Below, piece by piece: positions 9,157 through 17,031 of a DNA stretch of 64,000 nt. Under the pieces are notes generated by a model that was not told the origin of the DNA, ran no database searches, and saw only the letters and a list, made by a program, of their open reading frames with translations. Positions within the stretch are counted from its first letter, which is position 1. The number at the start of each line of letters is the position of its first letter. Location of the stretch: contig NZ_FOXK01000001.1 of assembly GCF_900115695.1 (NCBI RefSeq), forward strand, positions 434,001-498,000, written 5' to 3'. The DNA is from Ectopseudomonas toyotomiensis. GTDB taxonomy: Bacteria > Pseudomonadota > Gammaproteobacteria > Pseudomonadales > Pseudomonadaceae. The translations under genes and the position numbers were made by a program.

Positions 9157-10317
9157 TCAGCGCCAGCGATCGAGTAGATTCACCGCCAGCCGGTCCAGCC
9201 AGCCCCACAGGCGCTGTTGCGCTCGGCGCCACCAGGGGCGCTGGTGCCAATCATCGAGGGTGATCTCGCGGCTGACGCCAAAGTCCTCGATGAAGCTGGC
9301 CGTCACTGCCCGGGTAAAATCCGGGTCCAGCGCCTCGACATTGGCGTCGAGGTTGAAACGCAGGTTCCAGTGGTCGAAGTTGCACGAGCCGACGCTGACC
9401 CAATCGTCCACCAGCACCATCTTCAGGTGCAGAAAACGTGGCTGGTATTCGAAGATGCGCACCCCGGCCCTGAGCAACTTGGGGTAGTAGCGCTGCCCGG
9501 CAAAACGCACCGGCGGATGATCAGTGTTGCGCCCGGCCAGCAGCAGGCGCACCTCGACACCGCGCGCCGCAGCGCGGCGCAGGGCGCGGCGGATTTTCCA
9601 GGTCGGCAGGAAATAAGGAGTGGCCAGCCAGACGCGCTGCTTGGCGCCCTTCAGCGCGCGCAACAGCGACAGCAGAATGTCGCGATGCTGCGCCGCATCG
9701 GCATAGGCCACGCGCCCCAGACCAACGCCGGCTGGCGGGCATTCAGGCAGGCTCAGCGGTATCGGCTGATAACTCGGGCGCCAGGAAAAGCGCGCCAGCC
9801 ACAGTTGCTCGAACAGCTGCTGCCAGTCGCCCACCAGCGGCCCTTCGATTTCCACCATGGCTTCGTGCCAGGGACTCCGAAGCTCGTCTGGCAGCCAGAA
9901 CTCATCAGTGGAGCCGGTGCCGCCAACATAGGCCAGGCGCTGGTCCACCAGCAGCAGCTTGCGGTGATCGCGATGAAAGTTGCGGATACCCCGCCGCCAG
10001 CGCACCGGGTTGTACCAGCGCAGTTGCACACCGGCGGTCTGCATGCGCTCACGTAACGCGATGCCCAGGCCTGCCGCACCGTAGGCATCGAACAAACCAC
10101 GTACCCTCACCCCACGCTCAGCCGCTCGGCACAGCGCGTCGACCAGACGCTCGCTGCAGCTGCCGTCCTCGATCAGGTAAAGCTCGATTTCCACCTGCTG
10201 CTGGGCGCCCTCGATGGCTGCCAGCATACGCGGGAAAAACACCGGCCCGTCCAGCAGCAATTCGAAGCGATTGCCGCCTCGCCAGGGAAAGATGCTGCCG
10301 CGCGCATGCACGCTCAA
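9157..10317 (-). CDS. Phospholipase D family protein (cardiolipin synthase-like)
   Basis: A 386-residue protein with two HKD motifs: H118-R-K120 ... D125 and H297-L-K299 ... D304. Each lies in the usual PLD half-domain with a nearby GGTGSTDEFW or GSCNFD stretch. Length and layout match the ClsB type, which makes cardiolipin by phosphatidyl transfer at the inner membrane. No membrane anchor is evident. The start codon overlaps the stop of the upstream yceI-like gene by 4 bp, so the two are translated from one mRNA. A general phosphatidyl transferase or phospholipase role is the alternative. Confidence 0.85.
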   Translation of the reverse strand: MSVHARGSIFPWRGGNRFELLLDGPVFFPRMLAAIEGAQQQVEIELYLIEDGSCSERLVDALCRAAERGVRVRGLFDAYGAAGLGIALRERMQTAGVQLRWYNPVRWRRGIRNFHRDHRKLLLVDQRLAYVGGTGSTDEFWLPDELRSPWHEAMVEIEGPLVGDWQQLFEQLWLARFSWRPSYQPIPLSLPECPPAGVGLGRVAYADAAQHRDILLSLLRALKGAKQRVWLATPYFLPTWKIRRALRRAAARGVEVRLLLAGRNTDHPPVRFAGQRYYPKLLRAGVRIFEYQPRFLHLKMVLVDDWVSVGSCNFDHWNLRFNLDANVEALDPDFTRAVTASFIEDFGVSREITLDDWHQRPWWRRAQQRLWGWLDRLAVNLLDRWR

Positions 10318-10886
10318 CGCGCCGTGAAGATCAGCACGGCGCCCACCGGCACCGACAGGCTGATGGCTGGCAGTTCGGCGATTTTACGCAGCGCCTCGAC
10401 GCCGCTGGCCAGGGCGAAATCTTCGGCGTGCAGCACCAGCGGCGCCAGGGTCACCACCTGGAAGCGGCGATCATCCAGCCGCGTCACCAGCAGTTCGCTG
10501 TGCAGCTCGCGCGTGCGCTCGTTGAGGGTCAGTTGCAGGGGCAAGCGCAACTCCAGCTGCGCCCCGGGTGCCAGGTCGGTGAGTTGCGGCAGGTTGACCT
10601 GTGCGCTGATGCGCGCCTCGGGCAGACGTGAAGTATCGAACAGCATGGTGCGCAGGCGCTCGTCACGCAGCGGGATACCGGTGCTCAGCGAGTCAAGATC
10701 CACGCGCAGGCGCGCGCGACCATCGGCCGCGATCTGCCCGTGCAGGGTGAGAAAGCGATGCACCTCCGACTGACTGCCGGAATGGGTGGAGATGAACGAC
10801 AGCCGCGAGGACTCGTTGTCCAAATACCAGTCGGCGTGAACGGGCAAGGCAGCGGCAAGCAACAGGGCGAGAAGCGAACGGCGCAT
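10314..10886 (-). CDS. YceI family periplasmic lipid-binding-like protein
   Basis: About 190 residues with a signal peptide (MRRSLLALLLAAALPVHA) followed by DWYLDNESSRLSFIST, the usual opening of YceI proteins, which form a lipocalin-like barrel that binds isoprenoid or amide lipids. I start at the ATG at 10886 because it places the signal peptide first; a further in-frame ATG lies upstream at 10946 without a clear ribosome site. It overlaps the phospholipase-D gene by 4 bp, suggesting a shared role in envelope lipids. Confidence 0.82.
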   Translation of the reverse strand: MRRSLLALLLAAALPVHADWYLDNESSRLSFISTHSGSQSEVHRFLTLHGQIAADGRARLRVDLDSLSTGIPLRDERLRTMLFDTSRLPEARISAQVNLPQLTDLAPGAQLELRLPLQLTLNERTRELHSELLVTRLDDRRFQVVTLAPLVLHAEDFALASGVEALRKIAELPAISLSVPVGAVLIFTAR

Positions 10887-10966
10887 GAGAACTCGAAAAA
10901 CGGCATGACCAGGCGGCAACGATAGTCGCCAGCGCGAGCCTTGCAAAGCCCGGCGCCCACAGCACC

Positions 10967-11019
10967 GTAGGGTGGGTGCAACCCACCGCTTCCGAGGTGG
11001 CGGGTTTCACCCGCCCTAC
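10967..11019. repeat. Imperfect 21-bp inverted repeat (GTAGGGTGGGT family)
   Basis: Arms 10967-10987 and 10999-11019 match at 18 of 21 positions. The right end supplies the stop codon (11016-11018) of the neighbouring small minus-strand gene, so the element abuts or truncates that reading frame. Confidence 0.65.
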
Positions 11020-11336
11020 TTGCTCGGCAACAACTGACAACCCTGCCGCTCGCCCAGCCAGGCCGCGCTGTGAGTACGGCCCAGCCCGGTGGCGGTGACG
11101 CGTTTGGCGCCTTCGTCATCGAGCACGCTGCTGATCGGCACATACTGCTTCACATAGCCTTCACAGTAGGCCGCCGGGTTGCCGCTGACGTAGCGGCAGG
11201 AGCAGTACTCCTTGGCCGTATAGGCGCCGATGATGTCGGGGAAGGCGGCCAGATGGGCGCGATTAGGCCAGGCCCAGGCCAGCAGCAGGACCAACAGTAG
11301 CACCAGCGCGCTGCGGATCGGATGACGACGAATCAT
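11016..11336 (-). CDS. Small membrane-anchored Cys-containing protein, function unknown
   Basis: A 106-residue protein with one N-terminal hydrophobic segment (about residues 9-24, SALVLLLVLLLAWAWP) and an exported domain with four Cys (CSC, YCEGY, GCQL). The family is not one I can name; similar small proteins sit beside serine hydrolases in pseudomonads. It overlaps the start region of the hydrolase upstream by 4 bp, so both are made from one transcript. Its last codons and stop lie inside a dispersed repeat, so the C-terminus may differ between strains. Confidence 0.7.
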   Translation of the reverse strand: MIRRHPIRSALVLLLVLLLAWAWPNRAHLAAFPDIIGAYTAKEYCSCRYVSGNPAAYCEGYVKQYVPISSVLDDEGAKRVTATGLGRTHSAAWLGERQGCQLLPSK

Positions 11337-12451
11337 GGCTGCACCTCTTCGGCGAAGGCCGCACGCACGCGTTTAAGCATCTCGTTGTGCTGGAAGCTGC
11401 CGTCGCGGTCATCGGCGTAACGCACCACCAGCAGGTTTTCTTGTGGCATCACGTACAGCCCCTGCCCCCAATGCCCGAGCGCAGCGATGGTATCGGCCGG
11501 TGCATCCGGCCAGGGCCGCGTGCTGCCTGGCAGTTCGGCGTTGAGCCACCAATGCCCGCCTGGCACGGCATCACCCGGCTTGGCCAACTGCGGCTGGTAG
11601 CCAGCGAAAGGCGCGGATACGAAGTCGACCCAGGCAGTCGGCAGCAACTGGCGCTCGCCCCAGCGACCGCCGCGCTGCATCAGCAGGCCGACACGGGCCA
11701 GGTCGCGCGCGCTCAGGTAGGCATAGGACGACGCGACGAAGGTGCCGCTGGCATCGCGCTCCCAGGTCGCGCTGGTGATACCCAGCGGCTCGAACAGCGC
11801 TGTCCAGGGATAGTCAGCGTAAGACTGCTCGCCGACCATGCCGCGCAACGCGGCAGCCAGCACGTTGCTGTCGCCACTGGAATAACGAAAGCGCGTGCCC
11901 GGCGCGGCGTCCGCCGCATGCTCGGCGGTGAAGGCCGCCATGTCGGTGCGGCCGCGGGTGTAGAGCATGGCCACCACCGAGGATTTCAGCGGCGCATACT
12001 CGTAATCCTCTTCCCAGGCCAGGCCCGAGGCCCAGTTGAGCAAGTGACCGATCTTGATCTGCGGATGCTCGGCCATCGCCGGGTAGTACTGCGCGGCCGG
12101 TGCATCGAGCTTGAAGCGCCCCTCGCCGTAAGCGACGCCGAGGGTGGTGGCGAGCAGGCTCTTGGCCATCGACCAGGTCAGGTGCGCGGTCCGCGCCGTG
12201 GTTGGTTCGGCGTAGCGCTCGTAAACGATCTGCCCGTCGCGTATCACCAGCAGCGCATCGGTACGCACGCCCGTGCGTTCGACGTCATCGCGTTCCGGAA
12301 AGGCATACTGTTCGAGCTCGGCCAACGCGGCGCTCTCGACGCGGGGTTGGCTCTGCCAGTCGGGTTGCGGCCAGTTCTGCGCCTGGGCGGTGCTGGCAGC
12401 CAGGCTGAAACCGAGCGCCAGGCTCAGTCGACGAAGCAAGGAAATAGGCAT
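11333..12451 (-). CDS. Serine hydrolase, class C beta-lactamase-like fold
   Basis: A 372-residue protein with a signal peptide (LALGFSLAASTAQA). Family motifs are SMAK (nucleophile Ser94, Lys97), Tyr190 in FRYSSGDSN and a late HWGQG box that replaces the KTG of true beta-lactamases. Such proteins are usually esterases or D-amino-acid peptide hydrolases in the periplasm, and resistance is not implied. It shares an operon (4-bp overlap) with the small Cys protein downstream. The substrate is unknown. Confidence 0.85.
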   Translation of the reverse strand: MPISLLRRLSLALGFSLAASTAQAQNWPQPDWQSQPRVESAALAELEQYAFPERDDVERTGVRTDALLVIRDGQIVYERYAEPTTARTAHLTWSMAKSLLATTLGVAYGEGRFKLDAPAAQYYPAMAEHPQIKIGHLLNWASGLAWEEDYEYAPLKSSVVAMLYTRGRTDMAAFTAEHAADAAPGTRFRYSSGDSNVLAAALRGMVGEQSYADYPWTALFEPLGITSATWERDASGTFVASSYAYLSARDLARVGLLMQRGGRWGERQLLPTAWVDFVSAPFAGYQPQLAKPGDAVPGGHWWLNAELPGSTRPWPDAPADTIAALGHWGQGLYVMPQENLLVVRYADDRDGSFQHNEMLKRVRAAFAEEVQP

Positions 12452-12534
12452 GGGCGGCCTCGATCAGAAATCGTGGCGCACCCTAGCATGGCCATGATGA
12501 CGGCTTGAAGCGACGGAACCGCCATCTGCGCCCC

Positions 12535-13320
12535 TCATTTGGGCAGTTGGTAATCCTCAGGCCCCATCAGGTCGAGACCGCATTCCAGGTTCTCGATCCA
12601 GTAGAGAAATGCGCTGATCATTTCCGCGCCGACGAAGGGCCGGCCGTGCTGCGGCACAATCATTTCCACATCCATCTGCCGCACCATCGCCGCCCATAGG
12701 CGACAGGCCTTGTTACCGGCCATATAGCGGCGATGGAAGCCTTCCATGTTCGGTACGTGGTTGACGAAGTCGCGCACCGGCGAAGCGTCGTCGACCATCG
12801 AGGCCCCCATGTCACCGGAGAAAAGGATCTTGCTCACCGGGTCATAGACCTGGAAGTTGCCCACCGAGTGAAGAAAGTGCGCCGGCACGGCCTTGAGCGT
12901 GCATTTGCCCAGCGGGATGCTCTGGCCACGATCGGGCAGCGCGATGATGCGATCGAAGGTGTTGATGCCACGGCTCAGCACCAGGTAGTTGGCGGTCAGG
13001 TGCGGCAGAAAACGCGCCCACAGCTTGGAGCAGATCACCCGCGCGCGGGTGTGCAACAGCCACTTGTCCAGCGAGGCGATGATGTCCGGGTCCTGGTGCG
13101 AGGCAAAGATGTAGGTCAGGTCCTGCACCGGAATGTGCTTGGACAGTTCCAGCGACAGCGGCGTGTAGGTCAGATCACCACCCGGATCGAGCAGCAGATA
13201 CTGCTCGTTGTCGGTGATCAGAAACTGGTTGGATTGCACGCCTTCGCCGCTGACCAGGTCATCGAACATCAGGCATTGGTGGCTGCCGTTATCGAACAGC
13301 ACGATGGGCTCGCGGCGCAT
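12535..13320 (-). CDS. MBL-fold metallo-hydrolase, di-iron oxygen-binding-domain type
   Basis: A 261-residue cytoplasmic protein of the metallo-beta-lactamase fold. Likely metal ligands are H75, D77 and D79 (SHQDPD, in place of the HxHxDH motif), H147 or H151 (AHFLHS), D170 (FSGDMG) and H225 (PQHGRP). This pattern is that of the oxygen-binding di-iron domain of flavo-diiron proteins, but the flavodoxin domain of those proteins is missing. A role in oxygen, nitric oxide or redox sensing is possible. It is a single gene with no close partner. Confidence 0.78.
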   Translation of the reverse strand: MRREPIVLFDNGSHQCLMFDDLVSGEGVQSNQFLITDNEQYLLLDPGGDLTYTPLSLELSKHIPVQDLTYIFASHQDPDIIASLDKWLLHTRARVICSKLWARFLPHLTANYLVLSRGINTFDRIIALPDRGQSIPLGKCTLKAVPAHFLHSVGNFQVYDPVSKILFSGDMGASMVDDASPVRDFVNHVPNMEGFHRRYMAGNKACRLWAAMVRQMDVEMIVPQHGRPFVGAEMISAFLYWIENLECGLDLMGPEDYQLPK

Positions 13321-13386
13321 GGAAACCTCTTGGATGATTCGCGAGGCAACCTTAAGTGCACGACCGCCAGCCGGTACTGATATGGA

Positions 13387-14277
13387 TCAACGGCCGGCGA
13401 CAATCCGCCGCGCTTTCTCCAGACGCTTGCTGCGCGCCGCCTCGGCGATGCGCAGCAAGCCCTTGTCGCGCTGCCACAGCTCGGCCCAGTGCACAGGACA
13501 GCCGGCAAAGCCCACCTCCAGTTCGCCCGCCAACGCCTGCTGCTCGGCGAACAACCCGGCCAGCAGCAGATGGGTGGTGGGCGCATCGGGCGCCTGCCGC
13601 GCGACCTCGGCACAACCGGCCAACAGCGCCTGCAGGCGCAATAGCAGCGTTTCAGGCCAGGCACAATCGCGCCCCACGCCAAACTGCCAGGCGACAACAG
13701 CGGTAAGTACGTGCACGTCTTCCAGAGTGCGGAAGGGCTTGACGTAGTCGTCCCAGCCGTCGCCGGCCAGGCGCTCGCCGTGGGCCTGTTCCAGGTGCAA
13801 TCGCGCATGGCCGATATCCGGCATCAGCGGCAGCGCCGGCAGTGGTTCGATACGTACACCCGGCGCGCCCTGGCGCACCACGCCCAGAGCCAGACGCGGC
13901 GCCTGCCCCTCGTCCTCCTCGCGCGCCGCCACCAGCAGCCAGTCGGCGCATTCGGCGGCGGTGACGAAATCCTTGCGGCCGGTGATCTGCAGGCCGTCGA
14001 TACGCGTGTTCATGTCCGCCGGGCGGGTGCTGCGGTTCTCCGTCACGCACAGGGCGCCTGCTGTCCAGGGCGCCGCCGGCCACAGCATGCGCAACGCCGC
14101 CTGATAGCCGGCGAGAAAGGCCAAGCCCGGTGTAGCCGCCTGCAAGCCCCCCACCAACGCCAACTCGAAAGGCTGCGGCGTATCCCCCAGGCGCGCCAGC
14201 AGGCGAGCGTACCAGTCTTCCAGGCCGGCTTCGGCAGCCAGGCGTTCGATGGGCTGAAACAGACTCGACCAGGGCAT
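13387..14277 (-). CDS. Acyl-CoA dehydrogenase-like protein, shortened
   Basis: About 296 residues, against roughly 380 for ordinary acyl-CoA dehydrogenases. The middle beta-domain signature is present (LCVTENRS, then ITGRKDFVTAAECADWLLVAAR), but the N-terminal helical part is short and I see no convincing catalytic Glu in the C-terminal helices. A gene of this type sits divergent from olsB in P. aeruginosa too, so it is a conserved neighbour and not a random remnant. It may bind acyl-CoA or FAD without normal dehydrogenation. Confidence 0.7.
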   Translation of the reverse strand: MPWSSLFQPIERLAAEAGLEDWYARLLARLGDTPQPFELALVGGLQAATPGLAFLAGYQAALRMLWPAAPWTAGALCVTENRSTRPADMNTRIDGLQITGRKDFVTAAECADWLLVAAREEDEGQAPRLALGVVRQGAPGVRIEPLPALPLMPDIGHARLHLEQAHGERLAGDGWDDYVKPFRTLEDVHVLTAVVAWQFGVGRDCAWPETLLLRLQALLAGCAEVARQAPDAPTTHLLLAGLFAEQQALAGELEVGFAGCPVHWAELWQRDKGLLRIAEAARSKRLEKARRIVAGR

Positions 14278-14424
14278 CGTGGGTCTCCACTTGGCAGCGC
14301 CAGGTGCGCCGTCACATAAGCATCAAAAAAGCTTCACGGTGGTGACACCGCAGCTACCTAGCCTGAGCTTGCCCAACAAGATCGACCGGCTGCAAGCATT
14401 CAGCCGGCACACGGAGGATCTGGC

Positions 14425-15156
14425 ATGACTCAAACCCCTCGCCGTCTGCAGGCCGAACGTCTGCAAGGCCCCGCCGCCCTGCGTGAAGCTCAGGCCTTGC
14501 GCTACCGCGTATTCAGCGCGGAATTCGATGCCAAGCTCAACGGCGCCGAACTGGGTCTGGACATGGACGACTACGACATCCACTGCCGCCATATCGGCGT
14601 GCGTGACCTCAATAGCGGCGAACTGGTCGCCACCACTCGCCTGCTCGATCACCAGGCCGCCGCGGGCCTCGGTCGCTACTACAGCGAAGAGGAATTCGCC
14701 CTGCACGGCCTGGCCAAACTGGAAGGCCCGGTGCTGGAAATCGGCCGCACCTGCGTCGATGTCGCCTACCGCAACGGCGCCACCATCGCCGTGCTCTGGG
14801 GTGAACTGGCCGAGGTACTCAACGAAGGCGGCTACCGCTACCTGATGGGCTGCGCCAGCATCTCCATGCAGGACGGCGGCATCCAGGCGCATGCCGTGAT
14901 GCAGCGTCTGCGCGAACGTTACCTGTGCACCGAACACCTGCGTGCCGAGCCCAAACATCCCCTGCCGCAACTGGATCTGCCGGGCAACGTCATCGCCGAG
15001 ATGCCACCACTGCTCAAGGCCTACATGCGCCTGGGCGCGAAAATCTGCGGCGAGCCCTGCTGGGACCGTGACTTCCAGGTGGCCGACGTGTTCATCCTGC
15101 TCAAGCGCGACGAGCTATGCCCACGCTACGCTCGGCACTTCAAGGCGGCAGTCTGA
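14425..15156 (+). CDS. olsB: L-ornithine N(alpha)-acyltransferase
   Basis: A 243-residue GNAT-fold acyltransferase of the OlsB family. It joins a 3-hydroxy fatty acid from acyl-ACP to ornithine, giving lyso-ornithine lipid. Recognisable stretches are [16 protein letters not shown] near the start, [26 protein letters not shown] and [15 protein letters not shown] ribosome site (CGGAGG) precedes the ATG. olsA follows after a terminator. In other bacteria these lipids replace phospholipids under phosphate limitation; I saw no convincing Pho box here. Confidence 0.92.
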   Translation: MTQTPRRLQAERLQGPAALREAQALRYRVFSAEFDAKLNGAELGLDMDDYDIHCRHIGVRDLNSGELVATTRLLDHQAAAGLGRYYSEEEFALHGLAKLEGPVLEIGRTCVDVAYRNGATIAVLWGELAEVLNEGGYRYLMGCASISMQDGGIQAHAVMQRLRERYLCTEHLRAEPKHPLPQLDLPGNVIAEMPPLLKAYMRLGAKICGEPCWDRDFQVADVFILLKRDELCPRYARHFKAAV

Positions 15157-15178
15157 CAGCTACACTTGCATCCCCTGC

Positions 15179-15209
15179 GCCGGCCCTGTAGACAGAGGCC
15201 GGCTTTTTT
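15179..15209 (+). terminator. Intrinsic terminator between olsB and olsA
   Basis: GCCGGCC and GGCCGGC arms (15179-15185 and 15197-15203) are followed by six T. The element lies between the olsB stop and the olsA start, so olsA is expressed by read-through or from its own promoter. Confidence 0.85.
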
Positions 15210-15224
15210 CATCTGGAGTCCTGC

Positions 15225-16001
15225 ATGCCCCGACTGCGCCTGGCCCTGCGCCTCTTTCATCTGGCCCTGGTAATCGCCCTCGGCACCTTGCTGGCCGGCA
15301 TCGTCAGCCTGTTCGAGCGGGTGGTTCGGCGCGACCTGATGCCGCTGCGCCAGCGTCTGACGCGCTGGTTCCTGGCGCGCCTGGGCGGCGCCCTGCCATT
15401 TCGCGTACGGGTCGAGGGCGAGCTGCCGACGCAGCCGATGCTGTGGGTCAGCAACCATGTGTCATGGACCGACATTCCGCTGTTGGGCGCCCTGCAGCCG
15501 CTGTCCTTCCTGTCCAAGGCGGAGGTGCGCGACTGGCCGGTCGCCGGCTGGCTGGCACACAAGGCCGGCACGCAGTTCATCCGCCGCGGTGCGGGCGACA
15601 GCAGCCAGGTCGGCCAGCAGCTCACTCGACATCTGCAGCAGGGTCATCACCTGCTGATATTTCCCGAAGGCACTACCACCGACGGCCTCGCGCTGCGCAC
15701 TTTCCACGGCCGCCTGCTGAGCAGCGCCATCGACAGCGGCGTGGCCGTACAACCCGTCGCCATCCGTTATCTGCGCGACGGTCAGCCCTGCCCCGTGGCG
15801 CCCTTTATCGGCGACGACGACATGCTCTCGCACCTGCTGCGCCTGCTCTCGAGCTCGGCCTGTGACGTGGAGATCCGCCTGCTCGCGCCGATTCCCAGCG
15901 AATCACGCAGCCGCAACGAACTGGCCCGGCACAGCCAGGCCATCATCGCCAGCGCCCTGCTGCTGAATGCAGCCGAGCAGGAGCAGGCCGAGGCGGCTTG
16001 A
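15225..16001 (+). CDS. olsA: Lyso-ornithine lipid O-acyltransferase
   Basis: A 258-residue PlsC-type 1-acyl-glycerol-phosphate-like acyltransferase. It carries the HX4D catalytic motif (H78-VSWT-D83) and FPEGTTTDG (Glu147 region), after an N-terminal membrane segment (about residues 10-30). Together with OlsB it completes ornithine lipid synthesis by adding the second acyl chain. A TGGAG ribosome site stands 6 bp ahead of the ATG, right after the terminator. The assignment to olsA over another PlsC paralogue rests on the olsB neighbour. Confidence 0.9.
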   Translation: MPRLRLALRLFHLALVIALGTLLAGIVSLFERVVRRDLMPLRQRLTRWFLARLGGALPFRVRVEGELPTQPMLWVSNHVSWTDIPLLGALQPLSFLSKAEVRDWPVAGWLAHKAGTQFIRRGAGDSSQVGQQLTRHLQQGHHLLIFPEGTTTDGLALRTFHGRLLSSAIDSGVAVQPVAIRYLRDGQPCPVAPFIGDDDMLSHLLRLLSSSACDVEIRLLAPIPSESRSRNELARHSQAIIASALLLNAAEQEQAEAA

Positions 16002-16007
16002 GCGCAT

Positions 16008-16856
16008 TCAGTCAGCCGGCGGCACGATCAAGGCGTCGCTGTCGACCGACGCCAGCAGCTGGCTGGCCACGCTGCCGAGGAAGAAGCGCGAAACGCCTTC
16101 ACGGGCGTGGGTGCCCAGGACCAGGAGGTCCGCTCCGGAGTGGCGCAAGGCCTCGCCAATCACCCCTTCCGGTGAGCCAATCTGTACCAGCAAACGCTCG
16201 TGACCCAGCTTCGCACCGACTGCATCGAGGCGCTCCACCAGTTGCTGACGCAGCAGCTCGCGCTGGTTCTCCAGCACCTCGGCGCTGATGCCGGCTTCCA
16301 TCATCGCACCCGCCGCCACCGGCTCGACCGCACTGGCCACATGCAGGTTGTCCAGGCTCGCCAGGCCCAGCTCACGCGCCCGGTTCAGAGCCTGTTGCGA
16401 CGTACGCGACAGGTCCATCGCCAGCAGCGCATGACGATACTCGTGGGTTACCGGGCCATTGACCCGCAGCACCGGCAGATGGCTGCTGCGCACCACGCGT
16501 TCGAGCGTGGTGCCGACGAAGAAGTCGCGCAGCGCCGACTTGCGATGCGCTCCCACCACCAGTAGATCGGCGCCCATGCCCTGCGCGCTCTCGACGATCA
16601 CCGCCGCGGCCTCGCCAGTGCCCACGATCACCCGCGGAACGCTGCCGGCCTGCTCGCCCAGGCGTTCGGCCTGCGCCTGCAAGAGCGTCTCGGCTTGTTG
16701 CACCTGACGCTGCACGTGCGCGGCCGGCGCATCGTCATCGATCACATGCAGAAGACTCCACTCACCGCCACCCTGACGGCGGATCAGTTGCACGGCGCGC
16801 TGCACCGCATGCGCCGAACGCTCAGACAGGTCGGTCGCTACCAGAATCTTGATCAT
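16008..16856 (-). CDS. Tandem universal stress protein
   Basis: A 282-residue protein with two UspA domains (about 1-145 and 146-282). Each opens with a beta strand like IKILVATDLS or HALLAMDLSR and ends with the nucleotide-loop pattern GAHRKSALRDFFVGTTLERV or GTHAREGVSRFFLGSVASQL, which indicates ATP-binding Usp domains. Such proteins support survival in anaerobic or energy-starved cells. It is convergent with olsA, with only 6 bp between the stops, and its start faces a P-type ATPase gene, as usp genes often do. Confidence 0.9.
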   Translation of the reverse strand: MIKILVATDLSERSAHAVQRAVQLIRRQGGGEWSLLHVIDDDAPAAHVQRQVQQAETLLQAQAERLGEQAGSVPRVIVGTGEAAAVIVESAQGMGADLLVVGAHRKSALRDFFVGTTLERVVRSSHLPVLRVNGPVTHEYRHALLAMDLSRTSQQALNRARELGLASLDNLHVASAVEPVAAGAMMEAGISAEVLENQRELLRQQLVERLDAVGAKLGHERLLVQIGSPEGVIGEALRHSGADLLVLGTHAREGVSRFFLGSVASQLLASVDSDALIVPPAD

Positions 16857-17031
16857 CTCGTTTCCTCCATGGGTTTAACACCGCGTTACATTCAAGCGCC
16901 TCTCGACTCCGTACTCCTTGATGCAGGTCAGGCCCGACGCGGTAAAGCGGACTAGGGTAATCAGGACTGCTCACTGCCCGCCGGATGGCGGCCGACAAGC
17001 GCAGCCCGGCCCAACCAAGGAGACGCACCGC

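Noticed and set aside
14300..14330. Possible Pho box ahead of olsB (CGTCACATAAGCATC)
   Set aside because: Only the first half resembles CTGTCAT; the second half matches at three of seven bases, which is too weak to claim.
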